Assembly: GCF_958295425.1 (NCBI RefSeq)
Contig: NC_081150.1
Span: forward strand, 11,841,001 to 11,905,000
Length of the DNA stretch: 64,000 nucleotides
Origin: Solea solea
Taxonomy: Eukaryota; Chordata; Actinopteri; Pleuronectiformes; Soleidae
Direction: 5' to 3'
Shown here: positions 50,266 to 62,576 of the stretch, piece after piece
How positions within the stretch are numbered: position 1 is the first letter of the stretch
Layout of the letters: each line of letters starts with the position of its first letter
Position numbers and translations under genes: made by a program
Notes under the pieces: generated by a model
The model's database searches: none
What the model saw: the letters and a program-made list of their open reading frames with translations, nothing else
What the model was told of the DNA's origin: nothing

Positions 50266-53200
50266 CCGGACGAACCGAGATTAGAAAAAGATTATCTACT
50301 AGGTCCAAATGATTAGGGGGAAAAATAGAATTGTGATTTTTCTGCTAGATATTCCCAATTACAACCTGATTTGAGATGCAATTTAACACAATTCACGAAG
50401 TTCAGTTTAATATTCACTGTGTAATCTTTTTAAAAGGAGCATTACAACAGGACATCTACCCTGTATCCTGATGTAAGGATGAGAACTTAAAGAAATGAAT
50501 TGTTTTCAATATGCACATGTTTGTTTTTGATACATCTGTTTATTGCAAATAAGTTTACATATACACTATATCGCAGCAAGTAAAATTAACAATAAAGTAA
50601 TAGGAAATGGCTGCATAGAGGTAGTATAAAGCTAGCCAACACAGACACACACATCTCTAGAAATCTGCTAAATAGACCAATGTGACCAAATAGAAATTAT
50701 TTAAATAAAATAAACAATCAAATGACAGGTACATTATGCAGTGAGTCAGAAGGCAGTCAGTGCAGGAGATTAAAATGAGTAATGAAAGCATGCCAAATTT
50801 GGGAGAATTTCTCCCTTGAGCCTCTTTCTTAATTTGCATACAGAAGATTGAACAATCAAACCTTTAAGGATTAGGATTTAACACATAGACAAATTAGGGC
50901 CAACTACAGAATATCACATTCTAACGTCACACATGTGCCCACGTACAGGCTCTACAGGCAAGCGGGCGCGGGGGCTGGTCACCTCAGGGACTTCTTCCAT
51001 CTATAGAAACAGTGTGCTAATTAGGAGTCACAGAAATCAGCTGCAGGCCTCATGTGATCTGTGTCTCATGACATCTCTGCACCACCCTCCACCCCATCCG
51101 TGCACCCGCACACAGCCCCGACATCTTTCAAGACGCCACAGCGAGGCCAGCGTCGAGATTGAGACCTCCAGAGCAAAAGAAGACCAAATGTGGTCTAACA
51201 GGCTCGTATTAGCAGCGTTACAGGAGACTGACTCAATTAGGACGTTGGCTGCCCACTCACTCTGCCGTTATACTGAACAGTGATAAAGTCCCTGGTTCGC
51301 TCTACCTGCCAGACAGTTTTTTTTGTTTTGTTTTTTTGCAGTCTTAAAGTGTCTGCATGATTCCGTCTGCTATATTTAGATGGAAAGTTGCTATAGTTTG
51401 TGTGATACAGAGGATCACAGCCGAGACACAATGTGGTCTGCAATCTACGCAGACACTCTGCTCATCCATATAGATTTGATCAGCGGATCGAGCCGGACGT
51501 TGGTGTCTTGTCCCTGGTGAAGGCTGTATGTGTAACAATGGGACACAGAGTGTGTACAAAAGCACCTCTCAATCCCTTTTCTCCAGTTTGCTTTTGGAGC
51601 AGCCCGGGCATTGTGAGGCTCTCTGCTCATCTCCAATTGACGCAGCTTGAAAGGGGAAATAAAATCCAAAATCTTCGTGCCAGTACAATGGCGTCTCGCT
51701 TCCCCATTCCCTTCACTTGGTTCCCTTTTCTTCTTCTCTTATCAGTGGGCACATGCCCCCAGCATGCTCCCAAGTATGTTGTGCATGTGTGTGTGTGTGC
51801 GTGCATAAAACGAAGTTACCCAACAGTTACCCAAAGGATTCATTTTGACTGCAATAATAAAAGTTAACACAAGGAAGAACTGACGATAAAGTTCAAATCA
51901 ATTTCACACTACAACATTTTTGTATATAGGGTTTTTGAAACATTGCAACACACACACACACACACTCACCGAACCCAACTTAAAAAATAACCTGCAAAGA
52001 TTTTCTCCTTGATAAATACACTCTCAATTCAACTCTACTTTTATACTTGATCCATATTGTGTTCAACGTCTGGCCTTGTGAACAACAGCCCTGTTACCTC
52101 TGTTTGAACTCGCTGTAGCTCTGCTTTACAAATAAAGTAATAAATAAAAATCTGGTCAAGACCCATACAGCGATGCAACAAAGACATATTTGACTACATA
52201 ACTGGCAGGTGTCAGGGGCCGCCGCTTATGCAAGGTAGGAATAAAAAAAAAAAAGGAGAAGAAGATGGCATGCTGTGCCTGATAGAAACAGATGGAGGCA
52301 CAGACAGAGAGAACAAACCCGCATGGACGCTGGTAAAGAATAACAAAGACGGCAGATGGAAAACGAAGAATCTCTGCAGTTGTCCCATCAGTGAGGCCAG
52401 TCTGTCAGCACCTATCTGTCCTCCTGAGGCTTCAACAAGAACCAGGCGCTCGCCTGGAGTTGCCTCTAACATTTATATAACCACACATAATAGTGAAATG
52501 ACCTCTGACCTTATCGCCCATGTGAACCCATGCGATATTTAACTTGGGGGAGGAAGACTTCCCTCCAGGCAGCTCATGCCAAGCTCATTTAATTGCAAAC
52601 ACTAGCTTGATATTAAGTCAGCTAATTAACTAACACACACACACACACTTTTTTACCCCTTGGTGCCGTACGCTAATGGCATTTCGCTAAGTTAATCAAT
52701 TGAGAAACATTCACCTGATTACAAGATCGAAGACGAACCTGCCCCCTCATCCTGACCCGTCCTTTTCTGTGTGGTATCCTACAATTCCTACCCTTCTGCT
52801 GCTGTTCACACACAGCTCTCCATGTAGGTGTGTATATGATGTGTCTGTGATCACTTCCACATAAATGATAAATTAGTGTTTTAATTATATTTAGATACAA
52901 AACCATCATATTAATAGGTCAGGAAGTGGGTTGGCCGACTTTTGGTTGCAACAAAAAAAAGAAAAAAAAGAACACAGACTAATGTCTTCGTTTACCAGCG
53001 CCGAGTCTGGGTCAAGGCTCCAGCGGCCGTTTCAAAGGATTAAGGGATGGATGGACGGTTTCTCAGATTCTGCAAATTGCCTGTTACTTAGCCAACATTT
53101 TCACCAGCCAACTGTCATCTGAAGCTATTGTAAATAGTCAAGGTTTTAAAAAAGCACATCATTTAAAACACCTAGATTCATAGTGAAGCCATAAATGTTA

Positions 53201-53364
53201 AGATTCGTGAGTCGTCTCGTACCACACACACACGTACAGTATCATCTCCTCCTTGATACTATGTTTGAACAAATTGGCAGGCAAATGGACGAGCGGATAC
53301 ACAATATGTTTGCAATGATGAATTCAGACAGCAAGAGCGCTGTTGACATGGTAACCACATAAAC

Positions 53365-54056
53365 CCATAGACTGTACATTAAAAAATTGGCATAGTCTTC
53401 CTGTTGCAAAAGGAAAAGCTGCAAGATTTGTAATTCTACCAGCGCCTATTAGATGGTATTAGCTGTCAATCACACGGTGTCCACTCATATGTGCTATGCT
53501 CATATGCTTTATTAGTCTGTTTTCCTCTTTCCTCTAACTTAATATTAATATAATTATTAATAGAACAAGCAGTGGAGATTCCAGGGATTTGCGATCTCAC
53601 ACTCACGTGATTTCATGGGACTTTAGAATGTAAACAGACATGGAGGCAGACTGTCTCCGTTCAGTTGCGATACGTCTTGCAGGACACATTAAAAAAGCAA
53701 TCATACTGTTTGCCATAAATCCCCAAGTTTGTCCTCTTTCTCTACCGTCCTATGAGTCCGGGAGACGGTCTGCACATTCATCCTCGTCGCACTGTAGGCA
53801 GCCCGGTCAACTCACACTCATTGGTTATTGCAGGGTTCTGTTCACGCCCCCAATCGCTGTTTAGTCGTCAGTATCAAACATGTATGTAATACGTATGATT
53901 TGAAATCGGGAAGACTAATAATCTGCTCAAATGGAAAGGGCACCCACGATCAGATCGGGACCAAAATCTGGCCAATTATCCTCTAGTGTGGGACGGATTT
54001 AGGTTAAGGGTTAGGTTACTTTAAGGCTAAGCCCATGTCTTATATACAGTCCATGG
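53365..54056. mobile_element. Probable non-autonomous TIR element (CCATAGACTGTA ends)
   Basis: Left end CCATAGACTGTACAT; the right end, reversed, is CCATGGACTGTATAT, so 13 of 15 bases match as terminal inverted repeats. The phrase 'ccatagactgtatat' is extremely frequent in teleost DNA, which supports a mobile origin. No clean target duplication is visible (ATAAAC versus ATAAAT are the flanks) and no transposase frame remains. Superfamily not assigned. Confidence 0.5.
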
Positions 54057-54795
54057 ATAAATCGCATGAGCAGAGGGTGTAAAGCTCAATTCCTTCCATA
54101 AAAAAAACAGAAAATAAAGATTAAAAGACAGATTACACCAACAAGTCCCCACTCAATTCACAGTGAACACATGCTGGGCCATGCTTTAGTCCTGATCATG
54201 TGTATTTTTTTTCTCCAGTCCATGCTAACTTAGTGCACAGCAGCCATTCCACCACCGGCAGTTTCAGGGTTAATAACACAGCACAGTGGTGAGTGGACAT
54301 GTCAAGTGGATTATGGTTCACATTTACAGCTGGATGGTTGAAAGGCTACACTTGGACCTCCGAGGCAATGAATCTGATTAGCACATCCGCCATCTTGTGG
54401 TCCAACCAACAGTATTAGGGCAAAAAAATATGTATTTATAAAAAAATGCAGAGGCACACACACGTGATCTAAACCCTGGTAGACCACTGTTCCAGAGCGA
54501 GAACGAAGACACAATTCCTGTGCACATTTCAGTCATCTGTAGCTTTTTAGCATCAATATATATGAGTGTGTATTTCATTATCATATCGCTGAAAATTGTA
54601 TCGTTGACTTTTATTCAGTGTACTTCCTGAGAACTCATACACATAGACAACTACCACCCCATGTCTTTACACAGCTCTGAATGCTGTCGGAAAAGACTAC
54701 TACTATTATTATGTTAGAATTGTCTGGAGCAGAGCATTCATTCACCGACTCTCTGTCCTATGTAGATGTGTCTCTGACCAATAAGACTTTCCTGA

Positions 54796-54803
54796 CCTCC
54801 ATC
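54796..54803 (+). repeat. Left 8-bp target duplication of hAT element
   Basis: CCTCCATC, identical to 56179-56186 on the far side of the element. Confidence 0.85.
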
Positions 54804-54904
54804 TAGAGATGTTCCGATACCATTTTTTCCCTCCCGATACCGATTCCGATACTTGTGCTGTGGGTATCGGCCGATACCGAGTACCGATACCGATACCAGT
54901 GTGT

Positions 54905-54928
<24 letters not shown>
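54905..54928. repeat. (TA)n microsatellite at the edge of the nested LINE
   Basis: Twelve TA units at the junction between hAT left-end sequence and the nested LINE fragment. Confidence 0.9.
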
Positions 54929-54929
<1 letters not shown>

Positions 54930-54936
<7 letters not shown>

Positions 54937-55490
54937 TAAATATATATCATACTACGCCTGCATGACTGTGATATGATTATCATCACCAAATCCTTTACCG
55001 TATCAGTCACGGGTGTCAGACAGTGGAATAATCTGGATGAGGAGATGAAAAAATCAGCAAAACGGAGTGTATTTAAAAAGAAGTATGTAGAGATGACCAT
55101 TAATCGATACAGAATGACCCAGGAGGAAAGTATGACAAAGGTCAGAGACAGAAATCTGTAGACACCGTGAGGATACGGCAGTGAAAGCAAATGTAACCAA
55201 ACAACAGCTGACATACATGGAGTCTGATTGACTGTCTAGAGCTAGACTGCATCTCTGAGTGCTACCTGATGCTGAAACATGTTTTTGTCAAAATGTCATA
55301 AGAAAAAGAAAAATGATGTATTGTATGATGAAAATATGTATTCTGTGGGTAATGGGGACGGGACTAGATAAGCTTTTGCTTCTCCGGCTTTCCCTTTTGG
55401 TTATGTGTATTGTTTAAACTACACTAAGATGATGTGTGATGATGAGTGATCTAACTGACATGACCATATATATATATATATATATATACA
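54930..55490 (+). mobile_element. LINE 3' fragment (reverse-transcriptase C-terminal tail) nested in hAT
   Basis: Plus-strand codons at 54973-55161 read SFTVSVTGVRQWNNLDEEMK followed by KSAKRSVFKKKYVEMTINRY. This is the typical end of non-LTR retrotransposon ORF2 (G-x-x-x-WN-x-L ... FKKKY). The following ~300 bp include GGGGACGGGACTAGATAAGC and CTTTTGCTTCTCCGGC, like the 3' UTR of fish CR1/L2/Rex-type LINEs, and end in a TA microsatellite (55466-55488). It is 5'-truncated, as is usual for LINE copies. Clade not certain. Confidence 0.7.
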
Positions 55491-56178
55491 TATATAAATA
55501 AATCATTGGTGGTAAGGTTTGGCTCAGGTTAAACCCTCTGTAAAACATGAACGAATACAGCAAATGGACATCATTTATTTTTACCAGTGATATGTTATTT
55601 CGTTTTTCAGCTTGTACGTTTGTTTTCACTCTGGTCCAAACACCGCAGCACTGGCAGAGCTTCATGTTTCCATGACGACTGACCGGGAAAGGACGCGCGT
55701 GACATCATTTTTACTCGACTCCAGATTGTTAAAATGAGTCTCTGAAGTAACGCTAAACTTTAAAAACAGAGGCACACATACGCAGGACACAGGTACGCTG
55801 GTTAGTTGTAGCGCTGCTCTTTTCGTTTAATAAACGGGCCGCTCCAGTTTGACGTTAGACGCGCTAACGGAGCTAGCGCAGCTAACAACGCTAACGGAGC
55901 TAACTGGTAAATACTGCCAAACCGCCGACATGATGAGCTAACGTTAGCTCCTTGTCTACAGGTGTCGGGTGATCCGTTCTTCTTCACGCCTCTAAAACAG
56001 CACAGCGCAACTGTTTCAAGAGCGGCGAAGAAGAACTGCGTCAGAGCTAACGGAGCTCTATTAAATAACGTGGTATCGGATCGGTGCATGGACTCCAGTA
56101 CTCGCCGATACCGATACCCACATTTTCGGCAGTATCGGAGGCATTTCCGATACCGGTATCGGAATCGGAACAACTCTA

Positions 56179-56186
56179 CCTCCATC
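56179..56186 (+). repeat. Right 8-bp target duplication of hAT element
   Basis: CCTCCATC, identical to 54796-54803. Confidence 0.85.
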
Positions 56187-56374
56187 TGACCTCATCTGGG
56201 CGGCAATTATTTGTCTTTGAACCCCAGTGAACTCACAGCACTGCAGTAAGATAAGCAAACACAGGTGAAATATAAAGACTATTTAGAGCAGGTGTTCTTG
56301 GGAAAGGAATTTAAGTCCCTGTAAAGCAAATACAGAGATTTCACTCTTCTCACTTTATATATATATGTTAGAAA

Positions 56375-56562
56375 TAGAGATGTAACGATATGAAAATTTC
56401 ATATCACGGTTATCGTGACCAAAATTATCACGGTTATCAATATTATCACGGTATTGTTAGATGTGTTCAAAATGTTCCAAAAGTACTGAACACACACACA
56501 CTGAAATCTTTTAACCAAGTTTTATTTAAAAAAAGATATTTTATATTATATGATTATTATTA

Positions 56563-56603
<41 letters not shown>

Positions 56604-57280
56604 AATAATAATTATCATCTGACTGACTGACACACACACACACACACAGGTCCTCACTCTGTGTCGGATAATAATTAAGTAGCAGCGGTCGTACACAGCA
56701 TAAAAATAAAATAAAAAAACACAGAAACAAACACATTTTGGTCTGCTACGGTACCTGTCGTCTGCACACTACTCGCTTTCGCGAGACAAACCATGACGTT
56801 TCCCACTATTCCGAAATCCCGTTTTTGTTGACTTACCCGCTGAAAAGTTGTGTGTGGTGGTCACGGAGATGGCTCATCATATTGGAAGTGGCTTCGCGCC
56901 GCGAAGTTCGCGGAGATTTTTTTTTTGCATTTTCTGCACAAGCATTGATTGTCTTCAATTATTTTACTCTCAACATCCTTTAAAAATACAAAATATGCCC
57001 AGATTTCTGATCTTACGGGGGGTAATCTCTGGAGCGCAGGTGGCTTCAGCCGTGTTGTCGCTGGACAGACAGTGCAAACTGCGCATGCGCGCCCGCTTGA
57101 GCGAGTGCCGTTCAGGTGCTGCTGCTTCTCCAGGAAATGAGCAGTATCACTGTGAGTTTTTCGGTAATCAGTTGCGGTAATCAATCACGGTTTTAACGAT
57201 AATTAAAATTTGAAACGGTATGATAACCGTCGGGAATTTTACCGCGGTTTATCGTCATACCGGTAATCGTTACATCCCTA
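56375..57280. mobile_element. Second non-autonomous hAT-type element
   Basis: The left end is TAGAGATGTAACGATATG; the right end reversed is TAGGGATGTAACGATTACC. It is flanked by perfect 8-bp duplications GTTAGAAA (56367-56374, 57281-57288). Subterminal regions carry repeated ATCACGGTTATC-type motifs in inverted orientation. The 906 bp hold an (ATT)n tract and a CA tract but no recognisable transposase. Its termini resemble, but are distinct from, those of the element 196 bp upstream. Confidence 0.88.
56549..56612. repeat. (ATT)n microsatellite inside the hAT element
   Basis: About 20 ATT/TTA units, ending in AATAATAATAATT. Confidence 0.93.
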
Positions 57281-60200
57281 GTTAGAAAATAGTGGCTGAG
57301 AAGATCCACTAAAGCGAGCATTAGTGTTCAGGTCCTCCACACTCTTAGTGCAGAAAATGTTGCTGAATTGTACATGATATGAAACCTCATTTTTTGAACA
57401 CATTTTTTAAATCATTCAAATTTTGGTAACGTGGTTGGCAACACATTTGTCTGCGGGGTGCCTGAGTCAGAAGTGAGAATTTTTATCACGTTGCAGGCTC
57501 TCTAAGTAAATCTGACCGTTCCTGCTCATCATCAAAGGCGAAAGGAAGGAGGCCTTGCCTCCACTTCCGATCTCACCATCTAAGATAGAGGAAACGTGTA
57601 TACTCGCAGTCCCCGCTGGGCTTCAGTCCAGCCCAAAATCAAACAAGCCTTGTGTTCAGGCCTCATGGAAATCCAAAGCAGAGCTGGATCCTTGCTGTGA
57701 GCTGTAAATGAACAGCCAAATATTGGCTCCAAATAGAGAGCAGCAGTTGTCCTGTGTGCACAGGAACCCCTGCTGTGAAACTGTGGACAAACACACTAGG
57801 AAGCTGAGAGGGTACTTCCCCTGTTGGTCTCGCTCTGTTTTCATAACACTTTCTACTGTTTCCCTCGGCCCCCCTTGGTAACATAAGCCATGCTCTTGGA
57901 CATTTGAGAGGTTATTTTTGTAGACATTACTAGTGTACGGTAGACAAACAAGAAGATTGAATGTGGTCGTTCACCGCAACAAGACTAGATTTCAATTATA
58001 AACAAAGGCCTATTGCATCTTTTACTTTCTACTTCATTCTTATCTGAAACACTTCACCTCTTCCTTGGTATTCTTCGTACGGCTTTTCGGAGAAGAGAAA
58101 TGGGTGCCGATGAAAACCCTAATGAAAATTCACTGTGTCTGTAATTGAATGCTAGCGTCTGAGTCCTGACAAGCGGGATTCAAGCCGCGTTCGGGATGAA
58201 CGTGCCTCGCCTCCCATTTCTCCCGCTTCCATCAGTCATCGCAAATCACCATGACGACCAGGGCCAGCTCAATAATCACCCATCACGGCACACTGATGTT
58301 CAAAAAGAGAGCGGAAAACTAAAAGAGGGCAAATACAACATGCTGTGTTAGCCATCGTGGTGGAGTTTTGCTTAACTTTGCATATTCAAGTCTAATAGAA
58401 TGCCAACACACTCTGAATGCGGCTGCGGAGACTACACGGAAGCGATTATGCACAGAGCCGAAATACACACAGTGACCTTTAAGGATAGCTACTGTGCATC
58501 ACATTGTAACGGTTTGGCTAAGATAACCCAAACACAAAGAATACCTGAAGCATAAACATTATTTATGAATACACACAAATCCACTTTCAGTACTTTGGCT
58601 CCAGGTTTTTGAAGTTTATGAAGAAGCTAAAAGACGATGTTTACTAAATGTACCCATGACGACATGTAAGCGTCTGCAGATGTCCATTATCAGCTAAGAA
58701 TATGAGCCAGATCACTTTCCGGTCAATATGCTGTGAATTTACCAATATAGCATCCCGTCTTTTTATTTCGTTTGGCATCGTGTGATTATTGCAGCGCTAC
58801 ATTTCCGCACAATCTCACCACATACATTTAAACCCCGGGAAAGCGTGAACATACCCCTGTGCATTTGCAAAGCCGCAACTGGCACGTATGAAATACCAAT
58901 GTTTATGATGACAAATCTCTTCCCCGGCTCATTAGAGCCTGAAGTGACAGAACGTACATGGCAGCTGGTTCTCTGAAATGTTGGCAGAAGAGTGGTTTCA
59001 TCTCAAGAAGAAAAAAGAAAAAACCCCACATTAATAAGAAGACGGAGAAGCACAGCGGACAAAACTGAGCAAAAAAACTCAGCTCCGACAGTAGAGTAAA
59101 GGGAGCTCGGCGCTCAGGCACACTTGCTTTTTGGCTGTGTTTGCATTGGCAGTGACACACTCAGACAAGTCTATTTCAGAGATATCCTGTGAACTCATCG
59201 AGAGACCCAGACAACACCCTCTGCTCCCCTGAGTGAAAGTGAGAGGATGATAGGAAAGACCCAGAATGGCACAGGAGACAAAGAAATGGAGGAGCACTAC
59301 AAGAAGACTGAGAAAAAACAACCACTACAAAGCAACACATAACTGTGTCACGGGTGTTGCACATATGAGATGGCAAATGTTAATTTGTCAAGTAAAAACT
59401 CCACTTAAATTGCTTTGCTTTTATCTCTGAACATGGTATTTACATGGCTATACATGTATACAAGGCATTTTTATCTTGATTCCAGAAAGCTTGCTCTACT
59501 TTATTGCAGAGCAAGAAAAAAAAACAAGGTTAAAGCACATTATAACAACTCCTATCCACAAAGTTGTAGAGAAGTAGTAGAGCACGGTGAACCAGGACAG
59601 TATCTCAACCTGGGCAAGTGAGTTTTTAATAAGCAGAAAGAAACACAGAGAGACAGTCACTGTCAACACTGTCAAAGAGAGCGACATGTCAACACAAGGA
59701 CGGACAGTTACACGGACAAAGAGGGAGAAGTGGGAGGTGGAGGCAGTGGCAGTAAGACACAAGGAACACTAGTCAAACGGAGTAACTAAGCCCTGGTGCG
59801 CCTCTGTCAGGGCAGCTCAGATCACGGACAGAAGCAGTATTATAGAGCACTGGGTCTGGCCAAGAGGAAGAACAATAGCTTCTGTGTGTTGCAGTCTCTG
59901 GAGCGTCCTAACAGCTGGGAGATAGGAGGTCTGTCTGTGGCTCCAATAAATGGCACGTTAAGGGGTGTTGCACATTGCGCACACATAAATCTTCGCTCTC
60001 TGCTTTTTACCAGAATCCCTGACCCACCTTCTTGCCACCTCCTCCTCACGTTGAGAGTCACCACTCATGTAACGCTCATCTTTCTTACTCGTGCTCTCGT
60101 GACACATTCATCCGTGAGAGATTGGTTATTCTGTGTTCGCTGCTATCACCCGGTTCCACCTCTGTGGAGAAGGCTAAAGAAAGAGAGATATTCTTCTTGC

Positions 60201-61224
60201 GAGCATGAGAAACCCAGGGACTGGCAGAGGATCAGAGCAATGTCAACAAACACGAGAGGTCCAAAAGCCCCCACAGGAGGCATGCCAAAGCTCTTCTTTC
60301 ACGGCGAGGGCTTCTAAAACACATGGAAAAATGAGAACTGAAATCTGTGTAGGAATGTCATCCCTCACAACCAGCATCACATAAAACCAGGGCAAAGTGT
60401 TTGGTTATATTCTGGGAATACACCTAAAGGTGAGGCCAGAACAGAGCAATCATTCGATCCTTCCTTCCTAACTTTTCTCATTTTACAACTGTATTCCTGC
60501 AAGCTCAAAAACATGCACCATGTCAGTAAGTACACTTGCAAAAGAGCTTTCTGTAAGCTCAACAGCAACGAGGCCTGGGAGCCTAAGCATACATGTATTA
60601 CCTCATGCACACATCCTCTCAAAACTGAGCAAATGTCTGACGTTTACTTTGTTGAAATGCCATTTTTGGGAAGAGACAAAGACAGAAAAAACATCTTGAA
60701 GCCATCTTTTTTTTGACTGGCGTTCGACAACACTGTACTGTATGTGCATGATACCTCTGAGATGTTGTGAAATCTACCTATAGCTTCCATTCCGTCACGT
60801 GACGACTTGGATGCCACTGCTGCACACTGATCATTTTAACAGCTGCAAGAGGTCTCAGTCTATTTTGTCCACGGAGCCTGGGCTGTTTTCACGTGCAGAA
60901 CTCTTTACGTTGCACGTAAATCATTCCGCTAAGACAAGAGAGTTGTCTGGTTATTCCTATGCATCAAAATGACCTTGATTAAAATTAAAATTCGCAATCT
61001 TATTTCTTGTATTGGGTCCAGTAGACGTTGTCGATGCAGAGCTGTGAGGCATAGAATCACCACTTACTGTTTATTGATAATAGTGTGGTATTTAGAATCT
61101 GAAATGAGGAAAATAATGATTTAATCTTAACATACTAGATGTGCAAGCTCCTTTAAACTTCATACGTAGCTTCTACTAGATCTACACTCTACTTAGCCCA
61201 ATCTCATCTCTACTTTTCTATAAT

Positions 61225-61400
61225 TACCTTGGCCAAGAAGGTTACGTTTTGGCCATGTTTGTCCGTTTGTCCATCTGTTTGGCTGTAAGCAGTGTAACTC
61301 CGAAAAGAAAAGAATGTATGAAGATGACATTTTCTGAGGGTGTAGGAAATGGCCCAAGAAGGGAATGGTTAGATTTGGGTGGCGTTCCAGAAATGGATTT
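61225..61400 (+). repeat. Old interspersed repeat ('cttggccaagaaggttacgtttt' family)
   Basis: Phrases CTTGGCCAAGAAGGTTACGT, GTCCGTTTGTCCATCTGTTT, GCAGTGTAACTC, GAAGATGACATTTTCTGAGG and TTAGATTTGGGTGGCGTTCC follow the order of a repeat seen in many animal genomes (consensus '...gcaggataactc ... atgaaattttcagg ... ttagattttggtggtgatccgg'). It is strongly diverged. Confidence 0.55.
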
Positions 61401-62124
61401 ACGTGCTTTCTCTTGTCATTACATGAAGATGATCAAACTGACCTCACTAATCTACTGTCAGGGGCAGCATTTCTACATTTTTCCTCAATGGCTCTGCAGC
61501 TGATGCTTCCTACAGTAATTCATCCATCACCAACCAGCGAGCTGAACACACATTTTTTCTGATGTTTCCTTATGGAGTAGATCATAAAACGTAATAATAT
61601 GGTCATATACCACACAGCACCACAGGGACTGACACCATGTCATGCAAACGGCTATCTCTAAACTGTCAACAACTGTAAAAAAAAAGAAAAAAGGGAAAAA
61701 AAAGGTGATCCTAGCCACTAAAAGGACACTGCTCCTTCTCGTGCCCACTTTTTTTGTTGCTGCTATTGAAGTAGTACAAAGAAGGTTTCATATTTCGTAA
61801 AGCATGATTTTCACTGGGCTGACGGATTACCATCCCCCATGACTGCAAACCAACGCTGACTGAAATAGACCCCAGCCCCAATCCTCCTCTATCTGAGGCG
61901 AGTCGGTGCATTCTTAGTGGGGGGAATTAAATCACGTATTGCCGATGTCAGCGGTTCGTCTAAATTGTGCCGTAGCACACAGAGAACTCAACAACTCGCG
62001 GGGGAATTGAATGCACTAACATATGTGGCGTTTGCCCCCCTTCTTTCAGCTCATTTGTGTGGGGCATTGCAAATATTTGCACTCCGGTTTCTCACCAGTA
62101 TGATATGCCTGAATTATGTCAAGA

Positions 62125-62148
62125 TGCTGCTGCTGCTGCTGCTGCTGC
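62125..62148. repeat. (TGC)8 tract
   Basis: Trinucleotide run about 0.5-0.8 kb from the inferred wasf1 start region, within GC-rich sequence. Confidence 0.92.
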
Positions 62149-62381
62149 AGGAGCTCCTCATGCAGATGTGGAGCGCTGCAGTTCATCACCCATCAAACCG
62201 TCCTGTTACACATCTGCACGTTGAATTACTCATTTATAACCATGCACGTTGCTGATTCCGGGCCACACGAGAGTCTAAATCGTGTCAACATTGCCACCTT
62301 TGTCACCTGTGCCCCGGGTTAATGTGGCAGTAGTCATAAATGGCCAGGCAGTGTTGAATTACCGGGAGCGTTAATAGTCAA

Positions 62382-62402
62382 GCTGCTGCTGCTGCTGCTG
62401 CT
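62382..62402. repeat. (GCT)7 tract
   Basis: Second CTG-type run about 230 bp after the first. Confidence 0.92.
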
Positions 62403-62576
62403 CCAGTTTAAGTCTAAGGTCACAACATGGAGGCTCGGTGTTTTATGGCAGTTTGTTGGTGTTGTGGTAAATATGCAATAACGTTGAGGCAAAAGTCACA
62501 TTTTCAGGTTAGAGTAGAAAACGTAAGTTATCACGGTAAAGAATGTTAATAATTATTTTATTTTTTTTACCTTATA

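Larger units (their letters stand above)
54804..56178. mobile_element. Non-autonomous hAT-type DNA transposon with nested LINE
   Basis: The left end is TAGAGATGTTCCGATACC; the right end reversed is TAGAGTTGTTCCGATTCCG. Both ends are followed by repeated CGATACCGAT-type subterminal motifs facing inward. The element is bounded by perfect 8-bp duplications CCTCCATC (54796-54803, 56179-56186), diagnostic of hAT-type insertion. The 1,375 bp contain no transposase. Internal sequence has GCTAACGGAGCTA subrepeats (~55860-55950). A LINE 3' fragment bounded by TA microsatellites is nested at ~54930-55490. It lies in wasf1 intron 1. Confidence 0.88.
38053..62576 (-). other. wasf1 first intron, ~24.5 kb (upper limit inferred)
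   Basis: No established gene inside. It holds most of the window's mobile DNA: a TIR-type relic (45095-45456), a retroposon-like repeat (50065-50265), a TIR element (53365-54056), two hAT-type elements (54804-56178, 56375-57280) and an old repeat (61225-61400). Microsatellites are at 40371-40391, 43399-43420, 45881-45961, 48246-48272 and 56549-56612. Stretches near 42.0-42.35, 43.1-43.35, 50.9-51.25, 58.1-58.3 and 61.9-62.35 kb are GC-richer or motif-dense and may be regulatory. An unidentified open frame is at 47568-47876. Confidence 0.5.

Noticed and set aside
51433..51867. 144-codon plus-strand frame
   Set aside because: No recognisable motif, spans a GT microsatellite, no splice context.
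56848..57184. Frames of ~107-110 codons on both strands inside the second hAT element
   Set aside because: No transposase motifs; the element appears non-autonomous.
59796..60317. Open frame of 173 codons on the plus strand
   Set aside because: Longest intronic frame, but its translation has no domain character, it lies in GA/CT-rich sequence, lacks splice or promoter context, and looks like chance.
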